A DNA stretch of 64,000 bases from Nitrospirillum amazonense (GCF_007828035.1 NZ_VITV01000004.1:697559-761558), one strand, 5' to 3'. Numbered from the stretch's first letter, positions 26,873 to 39,738 are shown. The notes: generated from the sequence alone by a model not told the origin. Program-made: numbers and translations.

Positions 26873-29623
26873 TCAGTGCGTGGCCGGCAGGGCGGCCAGC
26901 CAGCTGTCCACCTGGGGCAGCCGCTCCTGCGCAACCTTGACGCGGTAGGCGATCTCGCCTGCGGCCTTGGCGACACCCTGGCGGGCGGTGGCGGGCACGT
27001 GCGCCTCGGCATAGGCGTTCAGCTCGCCGATGCGCGCCGGATCGGACGAACGGCGCGCCACGCCGGCGAAGAACTCATAGCGCTGCATCTGGTCCAGCGT
27101 GGCCTCCACCGCGTCGACATGGGCCGTGACGAAACGCCAGGCCAGGTCGGGATTCGCATCGGCCACGGCCAGGATCAACTGCGGCGCGATGGTGGTGCCC
27201 ACCTCCGGCGTCAGGCTGAGGTCCAGCACCTTCTGCGCCAGGGCGGGGTCGCGCACCGCCCCCAGCGCCCCGTACAGCTGGCGGCGGGCCAGCGGGTCGG
27301 TGGTGCTGGACGCCAGGGCGTGCAGCCGGTCGAAGGTGGCGGCATCGGCGTGCTGGGCCACGGCGGTGATGACGGCCAGGCGGATGCCGGGGGGCAGGGC
27401 CGTGGGGTCGGTGCCGTCGGCCGCCAGACGCCGTTCCGCCTCCGTCAGCGTATCCGGGGCATCGAAACTGCTGAGCGCGCGGATCAGGGCGGCGCGGGTC
27501 AGGCCCACCTTGTCGCCCTGGCCCGGCTGCGGGTCCCAGCCGATGGTGGACAGCACCGGCGCCAGCACGCCGCGGGCGAAGGCGCGGAAGGCGGCCTGCC
27601 CGGGCCTGCCGGCGTAATAGCCGTCCACATCGCGCAGATAATCGGCCGCCTGTTCCCACACCGACGGGTCGGCGTCCGGGCGCAGGGCGCGGATCAGGGA
27701 CAGGCTGTCGCTCATGGCCATCTGCCCCGCCTCGCCCAGGGCGGCGCTGTCATACATCAGGCCCAGCTGGTCGATGGGCGCCAGCCGATCGACATGGTCG
27801 ACCAGAGCCTTGAACGCCGGCTCGGTATAGGCAGTGCGGAAATAGCCGGTCTGGCCGGCATTGGCCAGCAGGGGGCCGCAGCCGGGCACGGCGGCCTTGC
27901 CCGTCAGGGCCGTCAGCAGCGTGTGCGACGGCGCACTGGTCGCCCCGCCCACCGTGGCGAGGGGAACGGGGATGGCCCACAGCCGGTCGCTCAGATGGTA
28001 CTGGTCGGGGATGGTCACCGGCTCGGTGGCGAAGCGCGCCTGGCGCAGGCTGACCTGCGTGCCGCTGCCGGCCATGGCCGGCGCCGTCTCCTTGGCGCCT
28101 TTCTTGCCCTTATGCGGCTTGGGGCCGTCGCCGGCGCCGCAGGTGGCGCTGACCGATACCAGGGGGATGCCCGGCTTGGTGATGAAATCGGTGGCGATGC
28201 GCAGCGCGTCCTTGGCGCCCGCCTCCTCCACCGCCTTGAACAGGTCGCGGGTGGTGGCGTTGCCGTAGGCGTGGCGCTTCATGTAGCGGCGCACGCCATC
28301 ACGGAACACCGTCTCGCCCACCGTCGCCTCCACCATGCGGATGACGGCCTGGCCCTTGTCATAGGTGATGTCGTCGAAGGCCTCGTCCGCCTCGGCCACA
28401 GAGTTGATGGGCTGCACCACCGGGTGGGTGGCGGCGCGGGCGTCCAGGCGCTTGGCCCGCTCCATCGCCGGCATGGCCACCAGCCAGGGTGACCAGTCGG
28501 GATGCAGGGCGTCCATAGCCTTGGCCTCCATCCATGAGGCGAAGCCCTCGTTCAGCCACAGGTCATCCCACCAGGCCATGGTGACCAGGTCGCCGAACCA
28601 CTGGTGCGCCATTTCGTGCGCCACCACCTGGAACACGCGCTGGCGGGCCTCCTCGGTGGCCAGGGCCGGGTCCAGCAGCATGTCCTTCTCGAACGACATG
28701 ATGGCGCCCCAGTTCTCCATGGCGCCGAAGCCACCGGCGCCGGGCGTGGCGATGAAGTCCAGCTTGGGCAGGGGATAGGGCGTGCCGAAATAGTCGTTGT
28801 AGCGGGCCAGGATGGCGGCGGCCGTCTCCAGGGCGAAGCGCGCCTTGTCCACCGATCCGCGCCGCACGACCACGCCGATCTCCACGTCGCCGGCCTTGGC
28901 GGTGGCGCGCTCCAGGTCGCCCACGGCCACGAACAGCAGATAGCTGGACATGCGCGGCGTGGGTTGGAAATGCACCAGGTGGCGGCCGTCGGCCATGGCC
29001 TCGTCCGCCTTCACCGGCATGTTGGACACGGCCATCTGGCCCTGGGGCGCCATGACCGACAGGGTGAAGGTGGCCTTGGCCGCGGGCTCGTCCCAACAGG
29101 GCAGGAAGCGGCGGGCGTCGCCGGCCTCGAACTGGGTGGACAGCATGCGGGCAGGCACGCCGGCGCCCCCCTTGCCGTTTCCGGGCGCGTCCGTGGCGGT
29201 GTAGTCCAGCTGGAACAGGCCGCGCGCCGATTTCTCGATCTGGCCACGGTAGGCGATGTCCACCGTGTGATGGCCGGGCGGCAGGGGGGATGCCGCCGTC
29301 AGGGTGGCCGTCTGGCTGTCCTTGTCCAAGGTGACGCCGGTGGCGGGGTTGCCGTCGATGGTCGCGCGGTCCAGGGTCAGGCTTTCCGCGTTCAGCACCA
29401 CCGTGGGCGTGGCCGTGGCCACGTCGATGTCGATGTGCACCTCACCGGCGAAGGTCGAGGCCTCGATATTGGGGATGACCGTCAGGTCATAGTGCAGGGG
29501 TGAAATGTTGCCCGGCAGTCGGCCGTTGGCCGCTAGACTAACCGTGGGGCTGAGGCATAGGGTCGCAGTCGTCACCAGAACAGTTTTGATCACGCCTTTG
29601 AAATTAGTCGAGGCCAGGGGCAT
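26873..29623 (-). CDS. Exported M1 family zinc aminopeptidase
   Basis: Gluzincin aminopeptidase of 916 residues. An N-terminal signal peptide (about 10-32, VIKTVLVTTATLCLSPTVSL then AANG) indicates export. The substrate-binding GAMEN motif is at 300-304, the zinc motif HEMAHQWFGD begins at His336, and the third ligand Glu is in WLNEGFASW near 359. The C-terminal half is the ERAP1-like helical domain. It is thus a periplasmic relative of PepN/aminopeptidase N that trims peptides for uptake. The gene has its own long upstream gap; ybjQ follows 108 bp downstream. Confidence 0.93.
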   Translation of the reverse strand: MPLASTNFKGVIKTVLVTTATLCLSPTVSLAANGRLPGNISPLHYDLTVIPNIEASTFAGEVHIDIDVATATPTVVLNAESLTLDRATIDGNPATGVTLDKDSQTATLTAASPLPPGHHTVDIAYRGQIEKSARGLFQLDYTATDAPGNGKGGAGVPARMLSTQFEAGDARRFLPCWDEPAAKATFTLSVMAPQGQMAVSNMPVKADEAMADGRHLVHFQPTPRMSSYLLFVAVGDLERATAKAGDVEIGVVVRRGSVDKARFALETAAAILARYNDYFGTPYPLPKLDFIATPGAGGFGAMENWGAIMSFEKDMLLDPALATEEARQRVFQVVAHEMAHQWFGDLVTMAWWDDLWLNEGFASWMEAKAMDALHPDWSPWLVAMPAMERAKRLDARAATHPVVQPINSVAEADEAFDDITYDKGQAVIRMVEATVGETVFRDGVRRYMKRHAYGNATTRDLFKAVEEAGAKDALRIATDFITKPGIPLVSVSATCGAGDGPKPHKGKKGAKETAPAMAGSGTQVSLRQARFATEPVTIPDQYHLSDRLWAIPVPLATVGGATSAPSHTLLTALTGKAAVPGCGPLLANAGQTGYFRTAYTEPAFKALVDHVDRLAPIDQLGLMYDSAALGEAGQMAMSDSLSLIRALRPDADPSVWEQAADYLRDVDGYYAGRPGQAAFRAFARGVLAPVLSTIGWDPQPGQGDKVGLTRAALIRALSSFDAPDTLTEAERRLAADGTDPTALPPGIRLAVITAVAQHADAATFDRLHALASSTTDPLARRQLYGALGAVRDPALAQKVLDLSLTPEVGTTIAPQLILAVADANPDLAWRFVTAHVDAVEATLDQMQRYEFFAGVARRSSDPARIGELNAYAEAHVPATARQGVAKAAGEIAYRVKVAQERLPQVDSWLAALPATH

Positions 29624-30388
29624 ACAGCCGCTCCTACGCTTGTATTGCGCGGCGCCACTGCGGGGCGCTTTACGCTTTGGCGCTGAGTGTGCCTGCGTCC
29701 ACCCCGCAGTTCAATTGCGGACTTCCTGACAAATATGTGCGTCTTCGCCAAAGGCGGAGAGGTGAGCACCGTCCGGATATTATATCCAGTTGCGCTCAAG
29801 GTAAGCGCTGTCCCCAGGCTGAAATCGCGGCCTCGTGCCGGCAATTTGCCCGGGGATGCGACAGAAGAACGCAGGCTTGACTGGAAACCGTCGCCGGCTG
29901 AGACGGCTTCTGGGCGCCGGCTCCGTGCTCTTCGAACAGCTTTTAGCGGCAGCCGTTGGATGACTTATCAACCTCGTCTTCCCCGGACATCGACTTCGGT
30001 GTCCGATTAGTTAGGCTGGGGAATCTATTTTCTGCAAATTCACGAAGTATTACTTAGCAGCCAGTGCTGATCTGTCCTGGTAAATGGACAGCAAAACCGC
30101 AAAAAGATTATGGGGCGGTGATGAAGCCGAGGGGCGTTTGAAGGAAATTTCAAAAGCTAACGGATCGGCGTGCCATTCGTCCTGATGGTCTAGTCTTCAA
30201 AATTCGCATGGGCTTATCCCTGGACTAAATCTCCAGCCGTCTATATTGAAACTCGCCTTCCGAAAGACAGCTCCGCGGTTCGCGGGCCGATCGGGGTCGC
30301 CCTAGCCGGCATTTCAAATTTCGCTGTTGTTCTCGCCCGTGCGCGCCCCTCGGCGCCCTCGTGGGCGCTGCATTTGGGAAGTGTTGCC
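29624..30388. other. Long divergent intergenic region (765 bp), partly AT-rich
   Basis: The gap separates the divergent M1 aminopeptidase and chemoreceptor genes. It is visibly richer in A/T than its surroundings, especially about 29940-30260. I find no convincing gene: the frames are short and lack ribosome binding sites. A small hairpin (29986-30005, GGACATC and GGTGTCC with a wobble pair) and CCGTCGCCGGCTGAGACGG near 29887 are visible. It must contain both promoters; an undetected small RNA is possible. Confidence 0.4.
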
Positions 30389-32506
30389 ATGTTCCAAGCC
30401 CAGTCCTCGACGGCCCGGTCGGCCGCCGGCACCCCCTCCATTTCTGCCCCCTCCATTTCTGCCCCCTCCATTTCTGCCCCCTCCATTTCTGCCCCCTCCA
30501 TTTCTGCCAAGGTCCGCAAGGGTTTCGCCGTGTCGGTGGCGGCACGCATCGCCCTGCTGATCGTCGGGGCCGTGACCCTGCTGACGGTGGTCAGCCTGGG
30601 CATCAGCCACGTGTTGCTGGCGGGCTTCACCATGGAATTGGCCAAGGACCGGCAGGACGCCAACATGCAGGTGGCGTGGCACGTGCTGGAAGGTTACGGC
30701 AAGGGCTACAGTCTCAGGGACGGGCACCTGTACGCCGGCGACACCGCGCTGGAGAACAACGTTGCCGCCGTCGATACGGTGAAGCGCCTGGTGGGCGGCA
30801 CCGCCACCATCTTCGCCGCCAAGGATGGCGAGATGGTGCGCATCGCCACCAACGTCATGAAGCAGGATGGCAGCCGTGCCGTCGGTACCGCGCTGGCCCG
30901 CAACGCCGTCTACGACGCTGTCGTCGGACGGGGCGAGGCCTATCGCGGCGAGGCCGACATCCTGGGTGTGCCCTTCTACACCGCGTACGACCCCATCAAG
31001 GACGCCGGTGGCCATATCGTGGGCGTTCTGTACACCGGCATCCAGAAGCGCATCTTCGCCGAGGCGGTGGAGCATCTGAAGACCAGCATCCTGGTGGCCA
31101 GCGTCACCCTGGCCGTGGTGCTGGGCCTGGCCGCCTGGTGGCTGGCCAGCCGCTGGGTGGGCCGTCCCGCCCTGCTGGTGGCCCGCCTGCTGGAACGCCT
31201 GGCGGCCAACGACACCACGGTGGAGATCCGCCCCACCCAGCGCCGGGATGAGATCGGGCGCATGCTGCGCGCCGCTGGCGCCCTGCGCGGCGTGGTGGCC
31301 GACGTCTTCCGCCTGAAGCAGATGGTGGACGACATGCCGCTGAATGTCCTGCTGGCCGATGCCGATCAGGATTTCCGCATCACCTATGCCAACGCCGCCA
31401 GCCTGGGCACGCTGAAGACCCTGGGTGCGCCCCTGCCGCGGCCGCTGGCCGGCGGTACGCCGGTGGGCGCCGGGATCGGCCTGTTCCATGCCGATCCGGC
31501 CGCGCTGCTGGAGGTGGTGAAGAACCCCGCCCTGCTGCCCTGGCAGGGCCGCCTGACCCTGGAAAACGCCCGTGGCGATAACGAGGAGCTGGAGCTGCGC
31601 GTGGCCGCCGTGCGGGATACCGATGGCCGTTATGTCGGCCCCATGATGACCTGGTCGGTGGTGACGCGTCAGGCCCGCCTGGCCGCCGCGTTCGAGACCG
31701 ACGTGCATGGGGTGGCCGCCGCCGTCACCAGTGCCGCCCACACGCTGGAGGGCGACGCCCGCACCCTGACCGACAACACCGGCAGCGCCTGCACGCAGGC
31801 CCAGGACGTGCAGGCCGCCGCCAGCCAGACCTCCAGCAACGTGCAGACGGTGGCCGCCGCCGCCCAGGAGCTGGCGGCCTCGGTGGATGAGGTTGGCCGG
31901 CAGGTCGAGCGTTCCAAGGCCATCGCCGCCCGCGCGGTGGCGGAGGTGACCGCCACGGGCCAGACCATCGGCGGCCTGGCCGAGGCCTCGGACCGCATCG
32001 GTGCCGTGGTGCAGATGATCAGCGACATCGCCGGGCAGACCAACCTGCTGGCCCTGAACGCCACCATCGAGGCGGCGCGGGCGGGCGAGGCCGGCAAGGG
32101 CTTCGCTGTCGTGGCCTCCGAGGTCAAGACCCTGGCCGGCCAGACGGCCAAGGCCACGGAGGAGATCACCCGCTACGTCCAGGACATCGGTCAGCGGACG
32201 GACCTCAGCGTCGCCGCCATGGAACGTATCGGCGCCACCATCCACGAGGTGAATGAGGTTGCCGCCGCCATCGCCGCCGCGGTGGAGGAGCAAGGTGCGG
32301 CCACCCGCGAGATCGCCCGCAACGTGGCCGAGGCCGCCGACGGCACCGACCACGTCAGCCGCACCCTGTCCTCCCTGACCGACGCCACCGGTGTGGCCGG
32401 CAGCACGGCGGGCGAGGTGCTGGACACCGCCGGCAGCCTGACCCGCGAGGCCGGCCGCCTGAACCTGGCGGTGGAAGGCTTCATGAAGGCGCTGCGGGAG
32501 ATGTGA
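30389..32506 (+). CDS. Methyl-accepting chemotaxis protein (Cache-HAMP-PAS-MCP)
   Basis: Chemoreceptor of 705 residues. An unusual cytosolic lead of five PSISA repeats (residues 16-40) precedes TM1 (about 53-75). A periplasmic sCache-type domain follows (about 76-230; [41 protein letters not shown]), then TM2 (about 232-252), HAMP, a PAS-like region ([22 protein letters not shown]) and the signalling domain. The hairpin tip reads [33 protein letters not shown]. There is no C-terminal NWETF-type tether. A Cache domain of this kind often binds small organic acids. ATG 30389 is preceded by GGGAAG. Confidence 0.93.
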   Translation: MFQAQSSTARSAAGTPSISAPSISAPSISAPSISAPSISAKVRKGFAVSVAARIALLIVGAVTLLTVVSLGISHVLLAGFTMELAKDRQDANMQVAWHVLEGYGKGYSLRDGHLYAGDTALENNVAAVDTVKRLVGGTATIFAAKDGEMVRIATNVMKQDGSRAVGTALARNAVYDAVVGRGEAYRGEADILGVPFYTAYDPIKDAGGHIVGVLYTGIQKRIFAEAVEHLKTSILVASVTLAVVLGLAAWWLASRWVGRPALLVARLLERLAANDTTVEIRPTQRRDEIGRMLRAAGALRGVVADVFRLKQMVDDMPLNVLLADADQDFRITYANAASLGTLKTLGAPLPRPLAGGTPVGAGIGLFHADPAALLEVVKNPALLPWQGRLTLENARGDNEELELRVAAVRDTDGRYVGPMMTWSVVTRQARLAAAFETDVHGVAAAVTSAAHTLEGDARTLTDNTGSACTQAQDVQAAASQTSSNVQTVAAAAQELAASVDEVGRQVERSKAIAARAVAEVTATGQTIGGLAEASDRIGAVVQMISDIAGQTNLLALNATIEAARAGEAGKGFAVVASEVKTLAGQTAKATEEITRYVQDIGQRTDLSVAAMERIGATIHEVNEVAAAIAAAVEEQGAATREIARNVAEAADGTDHVSRTLSSLTDATGVAGSTAGEVLDTAGSLTREAGRLNLAVEGFMKALREM
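30434..30508 (+). repeat. Five perfect 15-bp tandem repeats inside the chemoreceptor gene
   Basis: The unit CCCTCCATTTCTGCC occurs five times without a mismatch and encodes Pro-Ser-Ile-Ser-Ala each time. Because the unit is a multiple of three, copy-number change would keep the reading frame. Confidence 0.97.
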
Positions 32507-32649
32507 GGAGCCGCGCGTTTACCTCGCGCTTCCAGGCGACGTTCCCCGAAGACCTGCGTTGACCGCAATTTTCACGCAAACGGGGGCGCGGTCTTGTCGC
32601 TGCGCTCCGGGTGCGCTAGAGGGCGGGGGCAAGTTAGCGAAGTGACCTC

Positions 32650-33186
32650 ATGAACACCACGCCCGATCCAGACGACGATGACGAGGACGACCTGCCGCCC
32701 CTGCCGGCTGGCGCCAAGAACTATATGACGCCGGAAGGCTTCAACCACATGCGGGATGAGCGCCACCAGCTGCTGCGGGTGGAGCGTCCCAAGGTGGTGG
32801 AGGTGGTGTCCTGGGCCGCCGGCAACGGCGACCGGTCGGAGAATGGCGACTATCTGTACGGCAAGAAACGCCTGCGCGAGATCGACCGGCGCATCCGCTT
32901 CCTGACCAAGCGCATCGAAAGCGCCGAGGTGGTCAATCCGCAGCTGCAGAAGAACCGGTCCCAGGTCTTCTTCGGCGCCACCGTCACCTATGCCGATGAG
33001 GACGATGACCGCATGACCGTCACCATCGTCGGCCGGGACGAGGTGGACATGGACCGCCACCGCATCAGCTGGGTGTCGCCGGTGGCGCGCGCGCTCATGA
33101 AGGCCAAGGTGGGCGACGTCGTCACCGTGCGCACGCCCAAGGGGCCGCAAGAGGTGGAGATCCTGGACATTCGCTACCCGGACTGA
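32650..33186 (+). CDS. greB: Transcription elongation factor GreB
   Basis: Rescues backtracked RNA polymerase by stimulating transcript cleavage through the secondary channel. The 178-residue product has an acidic N-terminal lead (DDDDEDDLPPLP), then NYMTPEGFNHMRDER, the coiled-coil with the tip acidic pair in GDRSENGDYLYGKK, and the C-terminal FKBP-like domain with VGRDEVDMDRHRISWVSPVARALM and a final VEILDIRY. VVSWAAGNGDRSENGDY is the GreB rather than GreA form. ATG 32650 gives the correct length. It is a single gene between the chemoreceptor and a convergent pair. Confidence 0.95.
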   Translation: MNTTPDPDDDDEDDLPPLPAGAKNYMTPEGFNHMRDERHQLLRVERPKVVEVVSWAAGNGDRSENGDYLYGKKRLREIDRRIRFLTKRIESAEVVNPQLQKNRSQVFFGATVTYADEDDDRMTVTIVGRDEVDMDRHRISWVSPVARALMKAKVGDVVTVRTPKGPQEVEILDIRYPD

Positions 33187-33195
33187 GCGGGCGGC

Positions 33196-33744
33196 TCAGC
33201 GGTGTTTCTTGCCCGTTGCGCCGTACTCGCTCACCAGCGTGTCTTTCAGCGACCAGGGATGGTCGGCGGCCCCGGCATCGTCCTTCAGGATGACCACGTC
33301 GTCGATCAGCCAGCGTCCGCCGGTCCGCGCGAAATGGTAGGCCAGGACGCGGGGCCCGAAGTTGTTGAAGCGCGCCGTCACCGTGGCCGTGTCGCCCGAC
33401 GCTTCCGCCTGCAGGCCGAAGCCTGACAGGTCCCAGTCCTGGCCGTCGATGATGATGTCGAAGTCCAGGGCGCAAATCCCCTGGGTGCGCTTTTCGCAGG
33501 CCCGGTCGGCATCGAGCAGGCGCGCCAGTGCCGGGGTGGCGTGGCGTCGGACCTGGGCAACCGAATCGATGGTCGTGTCTTTCTCGGCGTGGGGATCGGC
33601 GAGATACGGCCGGTACAGGGCCTCGACGATGGCCTGCGGTGTCGATCCCGGCGGCTCGGCGCCGCCGGCCCGCGCCGCCGGCGGAAGGGCCGCCAAGCTC
33701 ACGGCCAGCAGGCCCATGGCCGGCAGGAGGGCCGCCCGCGTCAT
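33196..33744 (-). CDS. Exported DUF3828-like protein
   Basis: Protein of 182 residues with a clear signal peptide (MTRAALLPAMGLLAVSLAAL, cleavage likely after AARA). The mature part has IVEALYRPYLAD, a DYNRK-like DFDIIIDGQDWD segment with two cysteines before it, VTARFNNFGPRVLAYHFART and WLIDDVV, a pattern seen in DUF3828 proteins of the NTF2-like type. Function is unknown. It starts four bases inside the end of the upstream gene 33741-34001 (ATGA overlap), so the two form an operon. Confidence 0.75.
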   Translation of the reverse strand: MTRAALLPAMGLLAVSLAALPPAARAGGAEPPGSTPQAIVEALYRPYLADPHAEKDTTIDSVAQVRRHATPALARLLDADRACEKRTQGICALDFDIIIDGQDWDLSGFGLQAEASGDTATVTARFNNFGPRVLAYHFARTGGRWLIDDVVILKDDAGAADHPWSLKDTLVSEYGATGKKHR

Positions 33745-34001
33745 AATTCAGGCCGCATCGCGGCGAGCGACCGCCGGGCGATGTCCTTCAGGGCGGCGCG
33801 CAGGCGCTCGATCTCCTGCGCGGCGGCCTCGTAATCCTCGATCAGGCCGCCGACCAGGGTGCCGGGGTCCCCGGCATGGTCGGGATAGCGGTCACGGGCC
33901 CGTTCGGCGCGGCGGCGCAGCCGCTCCACGATGTCTTCGTTGACGGGTGGCGCCGGGCGGTGGCTGTCATCCTCCGGCGTCATATCCTCGGCATCCGGCA
34001 T
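33741..34001 (-). CDS. Small hypothetical protein (86 aa), coupled to the DUF3828-like gene
   Basis: I do not recognise a named family. The product has an acidic, Pro-rich N-terminus (MPDAEDMTPEDDSHRPAPP) followed by a helical, likely coiled-coil part (IVERLRRRAERARDRY, then EAAAQEIERLRAALKDIARRS). It lies 51 bp downstream of secA on the same strand and overlaps the next gene by four bases, which supports translation. Confidence 0.68.
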   Translation of the reverse strand: MPDAEDMTPEDDSHRPAPPVNEDIVERLRRRAERARDRYPDHAGDPGTLVGGLIEDYEAAAQEIERLRAALKDIARRSLAAMRPEL

Positions 34002-34052
34002 GGCCCGTGGCTCCCTTCCTTCACGCGTAGGCGGGTCGTCAGGACCGGCCCC

Positions 34053-36821
<2,769 letters not shown>

Positions 36822-37319
36822 GAAAACCTCGAAGAGAACGAACACGGGGAAACCGGCCGGATCATCCAGCCCGGCCGCGCGGGACATGGGGCCGTTTTGG
36901 ATAAGGCCCCCCATGCGCCTTGTGAGATAAGGTGGCAGGGCCCGGCGGTCAATGAAGCCCCGCCGTTTCCGGTACCGCGATACCGGTCCTACCTGCCGCG
37001 TCAAATCCCCCACACGCGCGGGGCTGGACCATAGCATGATCCGCCTGCTTTCCAACCGCTTTGATGCCCCGGCGGATGCGGTATCCGGCGACCGTTCCCG
37101 GGCGTGGCGCGAGGCCCGCGGTTCGGGGGGTGGGGTGCGGCATCAGGACACGTACGGGGTGGGTATCCGGCGCTGTCCCACCTTGCGAGAGGGGCGCCCC
37201 CCGTGTTTTATGGCGCGACAGCCGAAGAAGGGCCCGGCAGTGCTACGGCGTGGCCGTCCCTGGTCCCTAGCATCGCGCCGTTTTTTGATGCAGCCCCAGT
37301 CCTCGAGGAATTCAGCTCC
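36822..37319. other. Divergent promoter region between secA and the parvulin gene
   Basis: A 498-bp gap with no convincing gene. It contains a short perfect inverted repeat CCGGTA/TACCGG at about 36969-36986 and several G/C-rich runs. Both divergent promoters should be here. I see no secM-like arrest peptide frame or known riboswitch. Confidence 0.4.
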
Positions 37320-38267
37320 ATGTATGTGAAGATGTTGCGTGCCGCGCTGCTGACCGCGGCTTTCGGGTCCCTGGCCGGCACCGCCCTGGCCGCTGACACC
37401 CCGGCCAAGGCTGCCGCTCCCGCCGCGGCGCCGGCCGCCGGCTCGCCGGCCCAGGCCGCGGACGATCCGGTGGTGGCCCGTGTGAACGGCAAGGAAATCC
37501 ACCGGTCGGAAGTGCTGGCCGAATACAGCCAGCTGCCGGCCCAGACCCAGCAGCAGATTCACCTGAACGAAGCCTACCCGCGCGTTCTGGAGAACCTGGT
37601 GACCGCCCGCCTGCTGGCGGATGCCGGCTACAAGGACAAGCTGCAGGACAGCAAGGAAGTGAAGACCGAGCTGAAGCACGCTGAAGAGCGCTTCGTGCAG
37701 CAGGCCTACATCCGCAAGCAGGTCGACGCCCGCATGAACGAGGCGCTGCTGAAGAAGAAGTATGACGAGATGGTGAAGGCCATGCCGGCTGAGGACGAGG
37801 TCCGCGCCCGGCACATCCTGGTGAAGACCAAGGAAGAGGCCGACGCGCTGATCAAGCAGATCCAGGGCGGCGCCGACTTCGCCAAGCTGGCGTCCGAGCA
37901 GCAGATCGACAAGAACTCCGCCGCCTCGGCCGGCGACCTGGGCTACTTCACGAAGGGCGACATGGTCGCCCCCTTCGCCGATGCCGCCTTCGCCATGAAG
38001 CCGGGCGAGGTCAGCAAGACCCCGGTGAAGACCGACTTCGGTTGGCACGTGATCAAGGTTGAGGACCGCCGCAAGCGCCAGGCCCCGCCGTTCGAGCAGG
38101 TCAAGGGCCAGGTCGCCCAGGCCGAAGCCCAGGATCTGGCCGCCCAGGTGGTGGATGAGCTGCGCAAGGGCGCCAAGGTCGAGGCCTTCGACATCACCGG
38201 CAAGCAGGCCATCTCCCTGACCCCGCCGCCGGCCGCCGCCAAGCCGGCCGCCCCCGCCAAGCAGTAA
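37320..38267 (+). CDS. Periplasmic PpiC/parvulin-type peptidyl-prolyl isomerase
   Basis: Foldase of 315 residues with a signal peptide (MLRAALLTAAFGSLAGTALA, cleavage after ALA). An Ala/Pro-rich linker is followed by a SurA/PrsA-like chaperone part (VNGKEIHRSEVLAEYSQLP). The parvulin domain is about 160-260: VRARHILVKTKEEADALI, FAKLASEQQIDKNSAASAGDLGYFTKGDMV, AFAMKPGEVS and TDFGWHVIKVEDRR. The C-terminus is an Ala/Pro-rich tail. It is probably an outer-membrane or secreted-protein folding factor. ATG 37320 is chosen; ATG 37332 would give a tighter signal peptide. Confidence 0.92.
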   Translation: MYVKMLRAALLTAAFGSLAGTALAADTPAKAAAPAAAPAAGSPAQAADDPVVARVNGKEIHRSEVLAEYSQLPAQTQQQIHLNEAYPRVLENLVTARLLADAGYKDKLQDSKEVKTELKHAEERFVQQAYIRKQVDARMNEALLKKKYDEMVKAMPAEDEVRARHILVKTKEEADALIKQIQGGADFAKLASEQQIDKNSAASAGDLGYFTKGDMVAPFADAAFAMKPGEVSKTPVKTDFGWHVIKVEDRRKRQAPPFEQVKGQVAQAEAQDLAAQVVDELRKGAKVEAFDITGKQAISLTPPPAAAKPAAPAKQ

Positions 38268-38318
38268 GGCGGGCGGGAAGGCGCGGGATGAGTTCCTTCC
38301 CGCGCCGGTACGCTAACG

Positions 38319-38358
38319 AAGGGCGCAAGCATCGCCGGTGGCGGTCTTGCGCCCTTTT
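38319..38358 (+). terminator. Rho-independent terminator after the parvulin gene
   Basis: A perfect 11-bp stem (38319-38329 with 38346-38356, arms AAGGGCGCAAG and CTTGCGCCCTT) is followed by TT. A second GC-rich hairpin (38280-38288 with 38298-38306) lies just before it. Confidence 0.85.
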
Positions 38359-38505
38359 GCTGTCCGCGGTTCGCTTTCGCTTAAGCGCCGAACGCCCGTT
38401 TTCGATTTTATTCGTCACGGATTTCGGCCTATTTTCTGCGCCGTTTGCCCGGTTCCTCCGGGCGGCCCCTCATCCGAACCGTTCGCCTTCAACGGAGCGA
38501 TCCCC

Positions 38506-39738
38506 ATGGCCCTCAAGGTCTCCCCCCTGGCGCCCGACGCTTTCCCCACCCTGTCCCCCGTGGCTGGCGTCCGCCTGGCGGCGTATAACTGCGGCATCCG
38601 CTACAAGGGCCGGGATGACCTGATGGTGGCCGAGCTGGCCCCCGGCACCACCGTTGCCGGCGTGCTGACCCGCTCGCTGACCGCCAGCGCGCCCGTGCAT
38701 TGGTGCCGCAAGGGCCTGACCGGCGGCAGCGCCCGCGCCCTGGTGGTGAACTCCGGCAACTCCAACGCCTTCACCGGTGCCGCCGGCGAATCGCTGGTGT
38801 CCGAGACGGTGGCCACGGCCGCCCAGCTGGTGGGCTGCAAGCCGGAAGAGGTCTTCGTCGCCTCCACCGGCGTCATCGGCCAGCCCCTGCCGGCCGACAA
38901 GATCGCCCAGCACCTGGGCGCCGCCTGGGCCAAGCTGGACGCCGGCAACTGGGACGCGGCCGCCCGGGCCATCATGACCACCGACACCTTCCCCAAGGGG
39001 GCGGTGGCCACCTGCGTCATCGACGGCAAGACGGTGACCCTGAACGGCTTCGCCAAGGGCAGCGGCATGATCGCCCCTGACATGGCGACCATGCTGGGCT
39101 TCCTGTTCACCGACGCGGCCATCGCCGCCCCGGTGCTGCAGAAGCTGCTGTCGCGCGCCACCGACCGCAGCTTCAACTGCGTGACGGTGGACGGCGACAC
39201 CTCCACCAGCGACACGGTGATCCTGGTGGCCACCGGCCAGGCCGGGAACGCCCCCATCACCGACGCGACCGATCCGCGCCTGCGCCTCTTCGCCAAGGCG
39301 CTGGACGCCGTCTGCCTGGACCTGGCGCAGCAGATCGTGCGCGATGGCGAGGGTGCCACCAAGTTCGTGACCCTGACCGTGACCGGTGCGGCCAGCAACC
39401 AGGCGGCCAAGCGCATCGCACTGACCGTCGCCAACTCCCCCCTGGTGAAGACTGCCGTGGCGGGTGAGGATGCCAACTGGGGCCGCATTGTCGCCGCCGT
39501 GGGCCGCGCCGGCGAAAAGGCCGACCGCGACAAGCTGGTCATCAGCATCGGCGGCGTGCAGATCTGCGCCAACGGGATGGAGGTCCCGGGATATGACGAG
39601 GCGCCGGTAGCCGCCCACATGAAGGGGCAGGAGATCGACATCCAGGTCGACCTGGGCCTGGGCCGGGGCAAGGCCACCGTGTGGACCTGCGACCTGACCC
39701 ACGGCTATATCGACATTAATGGCAGCTACCGCAGCTGA
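38506..39738 (+). CDS. argJ: Bifunctional ornithine acetyltransferase/N-acetylglutamate synthase
   Basis: Moves the acetyl group from N-acetylornithine to glutamate in cyclic arginine synthesis. The 410-residue product has the self-cleavage site in GSGMIAPDMATMLGF, where the chain is cut between Ala and the nucleophilic Thr to give alpha and beta subunits. Other landmarks are NSGNSNAFTGAAG, VASTGVIGQPLP, IMTTDTFPK, NCVTVDGDTSTSDT and EDANWGRIVAAVGRAG. GGAG lies nine bases before ATG 38506. The stop codon lies in the loop of a perfect terminator hairpin. A MutT gene follows on the same strand. Confidence 0.97.
   Translation: MALKVSPLAPDAFPTLSPVAGVRLAAYNCGIRYKGRDDLMVAELAPGTTVAGVLTRSLTASAPVHWCRKGLTGGSARALVVNSGNSNAFTGAAGESLVSETVATAAQLVGCKPEEVFVASTGVIGQPLPADKIAQHLGAAWAKLDAGNWDAAARAIMTTDTFPKGAVATCVIDGKTVTLNGFAKGSGMIAPDMATMLGFLFTDAAIAAPVLQKLLSRATDRSFNCVTVDGDTSTSDTVILVATGQAGNAPITDATDPRLRLFAKALDAVCLDLAQQIVRDGEGATKFVTLTVTGAASNQAAKRIALTVANSPLVKTAVAGEDANWGRIVAAVGRAGEKADRDKLVISIGGVQICANGMEVPGYDEAPVAAHMKGQEIDIQVDLGLGRGKATVWTCDLTHGYIDINGSYRS

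Noticed and set aside
30434-30508. Direct repeats resembling a CRISPR array
   Set aside because: The 15-bp units are contiguous with no spacers, lie in a coding sequence and no cas gene is near.
36822-37055. A 78-residue N-terminal extension of SecA
   Set aside because: The family begins at [11 protein letters not shown] (36821), which has a good ribosome binding site; the extension has no similarity to SecA and overlaps the divergent promoter region.
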